From: DATAPD01 sp036265385
GTDB lineage: Bacteria > Acidobacteriota > Terriglobia > Terriglobales > Acidobacteriaceae
Direction: 5' to 3'
Length of the DNA stretch: 64,000 nucleotides
Assembly (NCBI GenBank): GCA_036265385.1
Contig: DATAPD010000042.1
Span: 248,001-312,000, forward strand
This document shows, piece by piece, positions 43,718 to 52,209 of the stretch; the first letter of the stretch is position 1, and each line of letters opens with the position of its first letter. The notes under the pieces were generated by a model. That model was not told where the DNA came from. It saw nothing but the letters and a program-made list of their open reading frames with translations, and did no database searches. Both the position numbers and the translations under genes were made by a program.

Positions 43718-44761
43718 TCAGGCGTGCGCTTTCGCAGAGTGTTCGCGCAAGAATGTGCTCAAGTCTTTCACGTTCTGTACCGGTGTTTCGGGAAGAATTC
43801 CGTGACCGAGATTAAAGATGTGTCCGGGGCGACCGGCGGCTTGGCGGAGGATCAGCTCGGCGCGAGATTTCAATTCTTTCCAGTCGGCAAATAGCAGCAC
43901 AGGGTCAAGATTTCCCTGCACGGCGACGCCATAGTTCATGGAGCGCCAGCCTTCGTCGAGGGGAATTCGCCAATCGAGGCCGATCACTTCCGCGCCTGTT
44001 TCTTTCATCGACGGTAAAAGAGTAGCGCTGTCCGTTCCGAAATAAATGATGGGAACACCGGTTTTCTGCAGCCGCTTTACCAGGCTCGTGACGTGCTGGA
44101 GAACATAGCGGCGATAATCCTCGACGCTGAGACAACCAACCCAACTATCGAAAATCTGGATCGCATCTGCACCGGCACGGACCTGCTCGGTCGAGTATTC
44201 GGCGGTGACAGAGACGAGTTTGCGCATCAATTCGTCCCAGGCAGCCGGCTGCGAATACATCATCTTCTTGGCGTGAACGTAATTGCGGGAGCCTCCGCCT
44301 TCGATCATGTAGCTGGCAAGAGTGAAGGGCGCTCCGCAGAACCCGATCACAGGAAGTTTTGCGCCGAAGTGTTTGGTCACGAGACGGATGGCGTCCGCAA
44401 CGTAGCCAAGTTCGGAAGCTCGATCGGTCCGGAGGCGCGAGATGTCTTCTGGAGTGCGAACCGGCCGTTCGATCTTGGGACCTTCTCCGGCGGCGAAGTG
44501 GAAAGGAAGACCCATGACTTCGAGCGGAAGAAGAAGGTCGGCGAAGATGATAGCGGCGTCGACACCGAGGATTTCGGCGGCTTCAATGGTGACTTGTGCG
44601 GCGACCTCTGGTTTTTTGCAGATTTCGATCAGGGAGTACTGCTTGCGAACGGCGCGGTACTCGGCCATGTAGCGTCCGGCCTGGCGCATGAACCAGAAGG
44701 GTGCGCGTTCGGTGGGAAGAGACTTGGCAGCACGTATAAAGAGAGAGTCGGGAGCTGACAT
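43718..44761 (-). CDS. hemE: Uroporphyrinogen decarboxylase
   Basis: 347 residues from ATG 44761. The signature RAPFWFMRQAGRYMAEYR lies near the N-terminus, with IIFADLLLPLEVMGLPFHF and GFCGAPFTLASYMIEGG further on. It converts uroporphyrinogen III to coproporphyrinogen III. First gene of the hemE-hemH-hemY group. In-frame starts upstream to 44923 add 54 residues lacking homology and are rejected. Confidence 0.94.
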   Translation of the reverse strand: MSAPDSLFIRAAKSLPTERAPFWFMRQAGRYMAEYRAVRKQYSLIEICKKPEVAAQVTIEAAEILGVDAAIIFADLLLPLEVMGLPFHFAAGEGPKIERPVRTPEDISRLRTDRASELGYVADAIRLVTKHFGAKLPVIGFCGAPFTLASYMIEGGGSRNYVHAKKMMYSQPAAWDELMRKLVSVTAEYSTEQVRAGADAIQIFDSWVGCLSVEDYRRYVLQHVTSLVKRLQKTGVPIIYFGTDSATLLPSMKETGAEVIGLDWRIPLDEGWRSMNYGVAVQGNLDPVLLFADWKELKSRAELILRQAAGRPGHIFNLGHGILPETPVQNVKDLSTFLREHSAKAHA

Positions 44762-45026
44762 GAAACTATCAATGTAGCATTCCGCAACAACCGAAGGCTC
44801 GTGAGCTAGATCACAGGCAAGCGTGATTCGCTGGTAAAAACCGTCTGGCACGTTCGTGCCAAAGAGAACAATGTAGGAAGCGACTCTGCGTAGAACAACT
44901 GCAAAGCGCTGCACGTGCGTCACTCCGCCTCATGTGTTTTCAATAGCTTAGCCCCCCTTAGAATGGAGCGTGACCTGCACTCACGTTGAGTGCAGTCGAG
45001 GGATCCTGTTTCAGTGGAGTCGGGCC

Positions 45027-45401
45027 ATGAGTTGTAGGAAAGGGTCACTGGTCGGGTTAGTGGTGGCACTTCTGGTTTGCGCGAGCCCAGTGTTCGCCGA
45101 CGGAATGCATAACGACAGCCGCGGTACTGAGCACGGGAGCGTGACGTTCAAGCAGCCGGTCCGGGTTTTCGTCGCTCCCAATGATCACAGCAGCGCCTTT
45201 GTGCATAACACACCGCGTGGAAACGCTTACGGTTACGGACACAATCTGTCTCATTACACACGCCCCACCCTGCCGGTTAGCGGCCGCAATGATGATGGAC
45301 CGCGTCCGACAGTTACGGTTCCGGAAGGGTCCGGGTTATTGATGTTGGGCGGCACGCTGCTCGTGCTGGCGGGTGCAATCCGCCGAAAAGTTCTCGCATA
45401 A
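45027..45401 (+). CDS. Small exported protein with PEP-CTERM-like C-terminus
   Basis: 124 residues from ATG 45027 (GGAG upstream). Signal peptide about 1-24 (ending VFADG), a polar His/Asn/Tyr-rich middle, then VPEGSGLLMLGGTLLVLAGAIRRKVLA. That is a V-P-E motif, a transmembrane helix and a basic tail, as in PEP-CTERM sorting signals read by exosortase. The middle has no recognisable domain. The gene ends at a strong terminator and stands alone. Confidence 0.75.
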   Translation: MSCRKGSLVGLVVALLVCASPVFADGMHNDSRGTEHGSVTFKQPVRVFVAPNDHSSAFVHNTPRGNAYGYGHNLSHYTRPTLPVSGRNDDGPRPTVTVPEGSGLLMLGGTLLVLAGAIRRKVLA

Positions 45402-45429
45402 AATCGTTTTCCTCTCGCATGTCCTCTTG

Positions 45430-45457
45430 GCCTCCTGGGAATCCAGGAGGCTTTTTT
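45430..45457 (+). terminator. Rho-independent terminator
   Basis: Arms GCCTCCTGG and CCAGGAGGC around GAAT, then TTTTTT, 28 bases after the PEP-CTERM-like gene. Confidence 0.93.
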
Positions 45458-45533
45458 CTGGTTTTGAGAACAATCATTCCTAGCCCTAACTCATTGAATT
45501 GATTGCTGCCTGTCACGCTTCAGAAAAATCCAC

Positions 45534-45589
45534 TTGACATAAGTTAACGATGTTAAGTAAAGTCGCATCGTTAAGTTAACAGCGTTAAC
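45534..45589 (+). promoter_or_regulatory. Promoter and twin operator of the TetR/ABC exporter operon
   Basis: TTGACA (45534-45539) with TAAAGT (45558-45563) 18 bases on is a likely promoter. Two 15-bp sites of the form GTTAAC-N3-GTTAA(C/G) lie at 45543-45557 and 45575-45589, 32 bases apart. Another palindrome, GTTAA-G-TTAAC (45570-45580), overlaps the second. They overlap and follow the promoter, as expected for TetR autorepression. The link to the protein is inferred. Confidence 0.68.
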
Positions 45590-45604
45590 TGAGAGAGTGG
45601 CGTT

Positions 45605-46246
45605 ATGGGAGTGTTGGAGCGGAGAGAACGAGAGAAGTCGGAAGTCCGGGAAAAGATCCTGGATGCGGCCCGCGAGCTATTTATCCGCGAGGGGTATGAA
45701 GGCGTTTCCATGCGGATGGTGGCGAACAAGATTGAGTATTCGCCAACCGCGATCTATGGGCACTTTGCGGATAAAGAGGATCTATTTCTGCAGTTGTGTC
45801 ATGAGGACTTTCTTCGGCTGGCCGGCTCATTCAATCAACTAGCGCAGATCGCGGACCCGATTGAGCGCGTGCGGCAGCTGGGAACTGCGTACGTCGAATT
45901 CGGAACCAAGTTTCCGAACCATTATCGAATGATGTTTATGACGCCACATCCGCGCGTCATCGACACTCCCGAAATAGAAGAGCGAATGGGCAAGGGCAAT
46001 CCGGAAGAAGACTCATACGAAATGCTGCGGCAAACGGTGGCGGAGGGGATTCAGGCGGGCGCGTATCGAAAGGATCTAACGGACCCAGATCTGGTGGCGC
46101 AGACGTTGTGGGCCGGCGTGCACGGCGTGATCTCTTTAGAGATCGCCAAAAAAGAAGACAACTGGGTGAATTGGTGTCCGATTGATGAGCGAGCTCGAAT
46201 CATGCTGGACGGCCTGCTCCATGGACTGTTGAGGAAGGAGCAGTAG
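45605..46246 (+). CDS. TetR family transcriptional regulator
   Basis: 213 residues. The HTH is clear (REKILDAARELFIREGYEGVSMRMVANKIEYSPTAIYGHFADKEDLF, about 17-62), and the C-terminal helical ligand domain matches the group with LWAGVHGVISLEI. It is followed 3 bases later by an ABC permease gene and probably represses the whole four-gene exporter operon through the twin sites upstream. Confidence 0.92.
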   Translation: MGVLERREREKSEVREKILDAARELFIREGYEGVSMRMVANKIEYSPTAIYGHFADKEDLFLQLCHEDFLRLAGSFNQLAQIADPIERVRQLGTAYVEFGTKFPNHYRMMFMTPHPRVIDTPEIEERMGKGNPEEDSYEMLRQTVAEGIQAGAYRKDLTDPDLVAQTLWAGVHGVISLEIAKKEDNWVNWCPIDERARIMLDGLLHGLLRKEQ

Positions 46247-46249
46247 GTT

Positions 46250-47374
46250 ATGCCGCCTCTTGCAAGACGCAATCTCTTACACGACAAAGTGCGGCTGGCA
46301 GTCACGCTGACGGGAATTGTTTTCGCGGTTGTGCTGATTGTTGTGGAGTTGGGATTGTTTGTCGGGTTCACGGTAACGACATCGGGAATCATCGACAACT
46401 CTGGAGTGGACTTGTGGGTGGTGTCGAAGCACACGCCATACATCGAGCAGGGATCGACTTTTTCCGAACGAAAGCTGTACCAGGTTCTGGCGACTCCAGG
46501 AGTGGCGGCGGCAGAGAAATACATCGTGCACTGGGGACAGTGGAAAGCCCCCTCGGGCGCTGAAGAAGGTGTGCAGGTCGTTGGCTTCAATCCGTACTCG
46601 GGAATCGGCGGGCCGTGGAATGTAGTTGCCGGGGATGTCGAGGATCTGAAGAAGCCTGATGCCGTGATGATCGATGAGATCTACAAACAGAAACTCGGGG
46701 CGACACGGATCGGGGAAGTGTTTGAGATCAACGGTCGCAGGGCACGCATTGTGGGGTTCACTCGCGGGATCCGGGCGTTTACGACGACGCCGTATGTGTT
46801 CACCAGCTTTAAGAATGCGCAGGGATACACGCAGCTTCCCGAAGACAAAACTTATTTCGTGATCGTGAAAGCGGCAGCGGGCGCCAATGTTGCGGAAGTG
46901 CAGCAAGCGATTGCGAAAAACGTCCGGGATGTGGACGTGTTGCCAACGGCGAAGTTCAGCAACATGACCCGCATCTACTGGATGTTTACGACCGGAGCCG
47001 GAGTGGCAGTGTTAATTGCTGCGCTGTTGGGACTGGTTGTCGGCGTGGTAGTTGTCGCGCAAACGATTTATGCGACAACGATGGACCACATCCGCGAGTT
47101 CGGGACGTTGAAAGCAATGGGCGCGCCGAACAGCTACATCTACAAGGTGATCATGACGCAGGCGGGAATCGCGGCCGTGGTGGGCTACAGCCTGGCGATG
47201 GCGATCAGCATTTTCATCGTGCACGCGAGCCAAAGTGGAGGAGCGGCAATCATGATGCCTTGGCCGATGGCGATCGGGATTTTCTTCCTCACCGTACTGA
47301 TGTGTGTCAGCGCAGCATTTGTATCCATTAATAAGGTGACCAAACTCGACCCAGCCATGGTGTTCAAGGGATAG
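46250..47374 (+). CDS. ABC transporter permease, DevC/MacB type
   Basis: 374 residues with the FtsX/MacB layout. One N-terminal transmembrane helix is followed by a large extracytoplasmic domain (about 45-240, SGVDLWVVSKHTPYIEQGSTF) and three C-terminal helices (GAGVAVLIAALLGLVVGVVVVAQTIYAT, AGIAAVVGYSLAMAIS, GIFFLTVLMCVSAAFVSI). The sequence is closest in style to DevC of glycolipid exporters. It acts with the ATPase and membrane fusion protein encoded next. Confidence 0.9.
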   Translation: MPPLARRNLLHDKVRLAVTLTGIVFAVVLIVVELGLFVGFTVTTSGIIDNSGVDLWVVSKHTPYIEQGSTFSERKLYQVLATPGVAAAEKYIVHWGQWKAPSGAEEGVQVVGFNPYSGIGGPWNVVAGDVEDLKKPDAVMIDEIYKQKLGATRIGEVFEINGRRARIVGFTRGIRAFTTTPYVFTSFKNAQGYTQLPEDKTYFVIVKAAAGANVAEVQQAIAKNVRDVDVLPTAKFSNMTRIYWMFTTGAGVAVLIAALLGLVVGVVVVAQTIYATTMDHIREFGTLKAMGAPNSYIYKVIMTQAGIAAVVGYSLAMAISIFIVHASQSGGAAIMMPWPMAIGIFFLTVLMCVSAAFVSINKVTKLDPAMVFKG

Positions 47375-47386
47375 CGGAGAACGAGA

Positions 47387-48130
47387 ATGCAAGAAGTGAT
47401 TTCAGTAAGAGATGTCACGAAAATTTACGGCGAGGGGCCCGCGCAGGTTCCGGCACTGCATGGTGTGAACCTCGAGGTGCGACGGGGTGAAGTCGTACTC
47501 CTGATGGGACCTTCGGGCAGCGGAAAGACGACGTTGCTGTCGATTATGGGATGCATCCTCGGGGCGACATCGGGAAGCGTGAAGATTAGCGGCCGAGAGA
47601 TCACGCAACTTTCGGAGAAGGAATTACCGCAGATTCGGCTGCAACACATCGGGTTTGTATTTCAGGGATTCAACCTGTTCCCGACGTTGACAGTGGGAGA
47701 GAACGTCGAACTGTCTCTCGATCTGAAGGGAGTGCGAGGGGAAAAAGCCAGGAAGGAAGCCCGCCGATTGCTGGAGCAAGTGGGCTTGGCCGGGAAGTAC
47801 GACACGTTTCCTTCGGATATCAGCGGCGGTCAGAAACAACGAGTTGCAATCGCGCGGGCGCTGGCCGGATCTCCAGAGTTGATCCTGGCGGACGAACCGA
47901 CGGCGGCGCTGGACTCGCAGACAGGCAGGAACGTGATGCTGATGATGCGGGAACTAGCGCACAAGAACGAACGCGCTGTGGTGGTGGTCACGCACGACAG
48001 TCGTGTGCTGGAGTTTGGAGATCGCATCGTGCGTATGGAAGACGGAAGGATCATCGATAGGGAAGGAATTCCGAAAATTCCTCCGCAGTGGACGGTAAGT
48101 GGGGAAGAGCAGTCCTCGCAGGTTTGCTAA
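47387..48130 (+). CDS. ABC transporter ATP-binding protein, DevA/LolD type
   Basis: 247 residues: Walker A GPSGSGKTTLLSIMG, Q-loop FVFQGFNLFPTLTVGENV, signature SGGQKQRVAIARAL, Walker B LILADEPTAALD and H-loop VTHDSRVLEFGDRI. It drives the permease by ATP hydrolysis. An inter-gene gap of 12 bases with GCGGAGAACGAG supports co-translation with the permease. Confidence 0.94.
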   Translation: MQEVISVRDVTKIYGEGPAQVPALHGVNLEVRRGEVVLLMGPSGSGKTTLLSIMGCILGATSGSVKISGREITQLSEKELPQIRLQHIGFVFQGFNLFPTLTVGENVELSLDLKGVRGEKARKEARRLLEQVGLAGKYDTFPSDISGGQKQRVAIARALAGSPELILADEPTAALDSQTGRNVMLMMRELAHKNERAVVVVTHDSRVLEFGDRIVRMEDGRIIDREGIPKIPPQWTVSGEEQSSQVC

Positions 48131-48157
48131 ATAGTTCGATATCAGTTGGAGCACATT

Positions 48158-49201
48158 ATGAAGAACAAAGCTTTGATCGCAGCAGGAGTCATCGTACTCG
48201 CAATCATCACTGTGAACGTAATCTGGGGTCGTACATCGTCTGCGAAGAACGCAACGGCTCAGGATTCTGCGGTAAAACGTGATTGGCTGGTTGCGGGTCC
48301 TGGCAGGGTTGAGCCGGCGTCGGAGGACATCAAGATTGGCGCGGAGCTGAATGGCAAGCTGAAGCACGTGTTCGTCGAAGAAGGCGATGCGGTGAAGCAC
48401 GGCCAGGTCCTCGCGGAGTTGGAAAATGCCGACTACCGTGCACAGGTGGAGGCAGCCGCGGCGGAGGTCATGCAGAAAGAAGCTGAGTTGCGCAAGGTGG
48501 TGAATGGCGCGCGACGCGAAGAGCGGCGGGAAGCGCTGGCAGTTGTGAATGAAGCGCGCGCGACCATGAACCATGCGGAATCCGAGATGACGCGGCGCAA
48601 GAAGTTATATGCAGCGGGCGTGATCTCGCGCGAAGAGGCGGACACTTACACGAAAGAGTACGAAGTCGCCAAAGCGCGCTATGAGGAGACCGTGCAAAAG
48701 CACGCGCTCGTGGATGAAACAGCCCGCGAAGAAGATCGGACAATGGCGGAAGCGAACCTGGGCAGCGCAAAAGCGAAGTTAGATCAAGCACGGGCGTTGC
48801 TGGAGAAGACTTATATCCGTTCTCCGATCGATGGAACGATTCTGCGGAAGCATCATCGAACGGGCGAAAGCGTTTCGAATTTCACGACCAGGCCCGATCC
48901 GATTGTGACCCTAGGTGACAAAAGCGTGTTGCGCGTGCGGGTGGACGTGGATGAGACGGACGTCAGCAAGCTGGCCGTCGGGCAGAAGGTGTATGTGACG
49001 GCCGACGCGTTTGGTGAGAAGCGTTTTTGGGGACACGTGATTTGCGTGGGTCAGCAATTGGGACGAAAGAATTTGCGGACCGATGAACCGACGGAGAAGG
49101 TGGATACGAAGATACTGGAAACGCTCGTCGAACTCGATCGAGGCGCAGAGTTGCCGGTGGGGTTGCGGGTGGATGCGTTTATCGTGGGATCGGCGCGATA
49201 A
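48158..49201 (+). CDS. HlyD-family membrane fusion protein, DevB type
   Basis: 347 residues from ATG 48158 (GGAG upstream). An N-terminal signal anchor (about 5-22) leads to a biotinyl-lipoyl-like hairpin (GKLKHVFVEEGDAVKHGQVLAELENADY). A long alpha-helical hairpin (about 85-210, rich in Glu, Ala, Arg) follows, then YIRSPIDGTILRKHHRTGESV and a beta-barrel. It bridges the permease to an outer-membrane channel; no TolC gene is in the window. The set suggests export of a lipid, peptide or drug. Confidence 0.9.
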   Translation: MKNKALIAAGVIVLAIITVNVIWGRTSSAKNATAQDSAVKRDWLVAGPGRVEPASEDIKIGAELNGKLKHVFVEEGDAVKHGQVLAELENADYRAQVEAAAAEVMQKEAELRKVVNGARREERREALAVVNEARATMNHAESEMTRRKKLYAAGVISREEADTYTKEYEVAKARYEETVQKHALVDETAREEDRTMAEANLGSAKAKLDQARALLEKTYIRSPIDGTILRKHHRTGESVSNFTTRPDPIVTLGDKSVLRVRVDVDETDVSKLAVGQKVYVTADAFGEKRFWGHVICVGQQLGRKNLRTDEPTEKVDTKILETLVELDRGAELPVGLRVDAFIVGSAR

Positions 49202-49267
49202 AGGATGTTTGGTGTCACACAGAGAAGAGCCTCTCGAATCCGTTAAGTCATTCACTCGTCGATTTTG

Positions 49268-49296
49268 TTGACTTGCCTCGGCATTACTCCTAACAT
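49268..49296 (+). promoter_or_regulatory. Sigma-70-type promoter of the kinase gene
   Basis: TTGACT (49268-49273) and TAACAT (49291-49296) are 17 bases apart. The predicted transcription start lies only 2-4 bases before the ATG at 49306, so the message would have almost no leader. Confidence 0.55.
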
Positions 49297-49305
49297 TCCG
49301 GCGCC

Positions 49306-52191
49306 ATGATTGGGGAGACCATATCCCATTACCGCATTCTTGCGAAGCTCGATAGCGGCGGAATGGGTGTGGTCTATAAGGCGCAAGACACTCGCTTGGA
49401 TCGCTTTGCCGCAATCAAGCTGCTTCCTGACGATGTTGCCCAGGACCAACAGCACTTGAGCCGGTTTGCGCGTGAGGCAAAAGCCGCTTCGGCTCTGAAT
49501 CATCCAAGCATATGCACCATTTACGAGTTCGGCGAGCAGGACGGCCGAGTTTTCATCGCAATGGAGTACCTAGAGGGCACTACACTGAGGAATCTCATCA
49601 GTGGGAGCCCACTTGAAATCAAGCGCCTGTTAGAGATTTCGATCGAAATCGCAGATGCGCTCGATGCCGCACATTCAGAGGGAATTCTTCACCGCGACAT
49701 CAAACCTGCGAACATTTTCATAACTAAACGCGGCACGGCCAAGATTCTCGATTTCGGCTTGGCGAAACTTCAGCAACCGACGTCACAGCCAGTGAACGGC
49801 GATTCGCAATTAACGATGACGGGCTCAGAAGAGCATCTGACAAGTCTCGGGAGTGTGATGGGCACTGTCGCCTATATGTCGCCCGAACAGGCACTTGGGA
49901 AGGAGTTAGACCCTCGCAGCGACATATTCTCGTTTGGAATTGTGTTGTATGAAATGACAACCGGCAGGCTGCCATTTCAGGGTACAACCTCAGCCGCGAT
50001 TTTCAATGCTCTTCTCAATCATGATCCCATCCCTCCTATTCGCTTGAACCCAATGTCGCCTGTTGAACTAGAGAGAATAATCAAGAAAGCTTTAGACAAG
50101 GATCGAAATCTTCGCTACCAGAGCGCGGCTGAGATGCGAGCCGATTTGCGGCGGTTGAAGCGAGAAACGGACTCTGTTAAAAGCAGCAGAGAATCGTCAG
50201 ATCACGAATTTGGGTTCTCTTCTGCAGGAAACACAGGTTTAGGATCGCCGCAGAAGCTGAAAATTGCGTCGGTTTGGAAAATTAGTCGAGTGGCTGCTTT
50301 CGGTATCGGCTCTTTGATTATTGGTGTTGCTCTTCTATCGTTTTGGTTCTTTCGTTCCAATCACATCGTTAAGCTCACCGAAAAAGACAGCATCGTCATA
50401 GCAGATTTTTCCAATTCGACTGGCAATCCTGTATTTGACAGCACTCTGAAACAGGCACTCTCAATCTCGTTGTCGCAATCTCCTTTCTTGAATCTACTAG
50501 CCGACCAGACGATAAGCGACACACTCAAGCTGATGGGACGAACAGGCGAACAAAGACTCACAACTTCTCTCGCCCGTGAGGTCTGCCTGCGTACTAACAG
50601 CAAGGCGATGCTGGAGGGTTCCATTTCAGAATTAGGGAACGAGTATGTGATTGGGTTAAAAGCGTTGGAGTGTCGTTCAGGAGCGGTGCTGGCTGAGGAG
50701 CAGGTCCAGGCAAGCGGGAGTGGAGAGGTTCTGAATTCCATGGACCGTGCCGCCAAAGCCGTTCGCTCCAAACTAGGCGAATCCCTGAGTACGGTACAAC
50801 GATTCGATACGCGATTGGAGGAAGCTACAACTCCGTCTCTGGAAGCGCTGCAGGCGTTTAGTGCGGGAGAAAAGGCTCGCGAAGAGAAAGGAGAGACATT
50901 TGCGATTCCTTTTTACAAGCGGGCGCTTGATCTTGATCCAAACTTTGCGCTCGCACACCTCAACCTGGGTGTTATGTACTCCAACCTGGGTCAGATTGAT
51001 CTGGCCAGTGAGCATTTGAAGATTGCTTACGATTTACGAAAACGAGTAAGTGATCTTGAAAGATATTCAATTTCGGCATTGTATGAGGACATTGTCACCA
51101 GAGACGTAGAAAAAGCCATTCACAATTACGAAGAGTGGGCACGTGCTTATCCTCGTGATGCGTTTGCACACGGCAATCTTGGCAATACTCTTGAAACAAT
51201 TGGCAAGTATGAAGAAGCGATCCCAGAGATTATGGAATCTATCAAGTTGCTACCAGCAGACGGCGTATCGTATTCCAATGCAATGGTGACGTATGAGGCT
51301 TTGAACCGCTTCAAGGAAGCGCGACAGGGGTATGACAATGCAATCACCGCCGGTTCCGACCAACCTTCGTTGCACATAAATCGTTATATTCTCGCTTTCC
51401 TCGAAGGTGATGAAGCCGAAATGCAAAAGCAACAACGCTGGGCAGAGGGGAAAGAAGGTATTGGAGATGCAGCACGTGCGGCTGACGCTGACACGCAGGC
51501 ATATGCAGGTCGAATAAAGAAAGCACGAGCCTTGTCTCTCGAAGCAACTGAGATTGCTAGACATGAAGAACAGCCTGAAGCTGCTGCAGCGTGGCTAATC
51601 TTTGCAGCTTTGCGGGATGCAGAGGTGGGGAACACGGAGGAAGCGGAGAGTCTTATAAGGCGCACTTCCGGTTATCGCAAGAATCGGGATACACAAGCAT
51701 TAGAGGCGTTGACATTGGCGCGGACAGGAAAAGTGCCCGAAGCACGAGCGATGAGCGAAGCGCTAATGAGAAATCATCAGTCAGACACAATCTTGAACAA
51801 GTACTGGCTGCCCTCTATCAATGCAGCAATCGCCCTGCAGAAACATCAGACTTCTGAAGCCATCGCTTTATTAGAACAAGCAATACCATATGAGCTAAGC
51901 AGCATCGGCGCTCTCAATCCGGCTTACCTGCGTGGGCAAGCATACCTGGAAGCTGGACAAGGTCAGTCTGCGGTTTCGGAGTTCCAAAAACTGACGTCGC
52001 ATCGTGGAATTGTGGGGAACTCCATTCTGGGGGTTCTGACGCAACTTCAACTCGGTCGGGCCAAGGTGTTGGCCGGCGATCAAGACGGCGCTCGACAGGC
52101 ATATCGGAAATTTCTTGAAGTTTGGAAAGATGCAGATACTGACATCCCAGTTCTACGAGCAGCAAAATCGGAGTATGCAAGATTGCAGTGA
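49306..52191 (+). CDS. Ser/Thr protein kinase with TPR repeats
   Basis: 961 residues. The N-terminal Hanks kinase domain (about 8-275) is complete: LDSGGMGVVYKA, Lys38 (AAIKLL), HRDIKPAN from 129, DFG at 149-151, and MSPEQALGKELDPRSDIFSFG. A transmembrane helix (about 335-355) leads to an extracytoplasmic part. This part has a FlgO/adenylate-cyclase-associated-like unit (VIADFSNSTGNPVFDSTLKQAL) and about nine TPR repeats (ALDLDPNFALAHLNLGVMYSNLGQ). Such kinases phosphorylate cytoplasmic targets on a signal read outside. The partner is unknown. Confidence 0.92.
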   Translation: MIGETISHYRILAKLDSGGMGVVYKAQDTRLDRFAAIKLLPDDVAQDQQHLSRFAREAKAASALNHPSICTIYEFGEQDGRVFIAMEYLEGTTLRNLISGSPLEIKRLLEISIEIADALDAAHSEGILHRDIKPANIFITKRGTAKILDFGLAKLQQPTSQPVNGDSQLTMTGSEEHLTSLGSVMGTVAYMSPEQALGKELDPRSDIFSFGIVLYEMTTGRLPFQGTTSAAIFNALLNHDPIPPIRLNPMSPVELERIIKKALDKDRNLRYQSAAEMRADLRRLKRETDSVKSSRESSDHEFGFSSAGNTGLGSPQKLKIASVWKISRVAAFGIGSLIIGVALLSFWFFRSNHIVKLTEKDSIVIADFSNSTGNPVFDSTLKQALSISLSQSPFLNLLADQTISDTLKLMGRTGEQRLTTSLAREVCLRTNSKAMLEGSISELGNEYVIGLKALECRSGAVLAEEQVQASGSGEVLNSMDRAAKAVRSKLGESLSTVQRFDTRLEEATTPSLEALQAFSAGEKAREEKGETFAIPFYKRALDLDPNFALAHLNLGVMYSNLGQIDLASEHLKIAYDLRKRVSDLERYSISALYEDIVTRDVEKAIHNYEEWARAYPRDAFAHGNLGNTLETIGKYEEAIPEIMESIKLLPADGVSYSNAMVTYEALNRFKEARQGYDNAITAGSDQPSLHINRYILAFLEGDEAEMQKQQRWAEGKEGIGDAARAADADTQAYAGRIKKARALSLEATEIARHEEQPEAAAAWLIFAALRDAEVGNTEEAESLIRRTSGYRKNRDTQALEALTLARTGKVPEARAMSEALMRNHQSDTILNKYWLPSINAAIALQKHQTSEAIALLEQAIPYELSSIGALNPAYLRGQAYLEAGQGQSAVSEFQKLTSHRGIVGNSILGVLTQLQLGRAKVLAGDQDGARQAYRKFLEVWKDADTDIPVLRAAKSEYARLQ

Positions 52192-52209
52192 ATACCGTAT
52201 TGAAGACAC

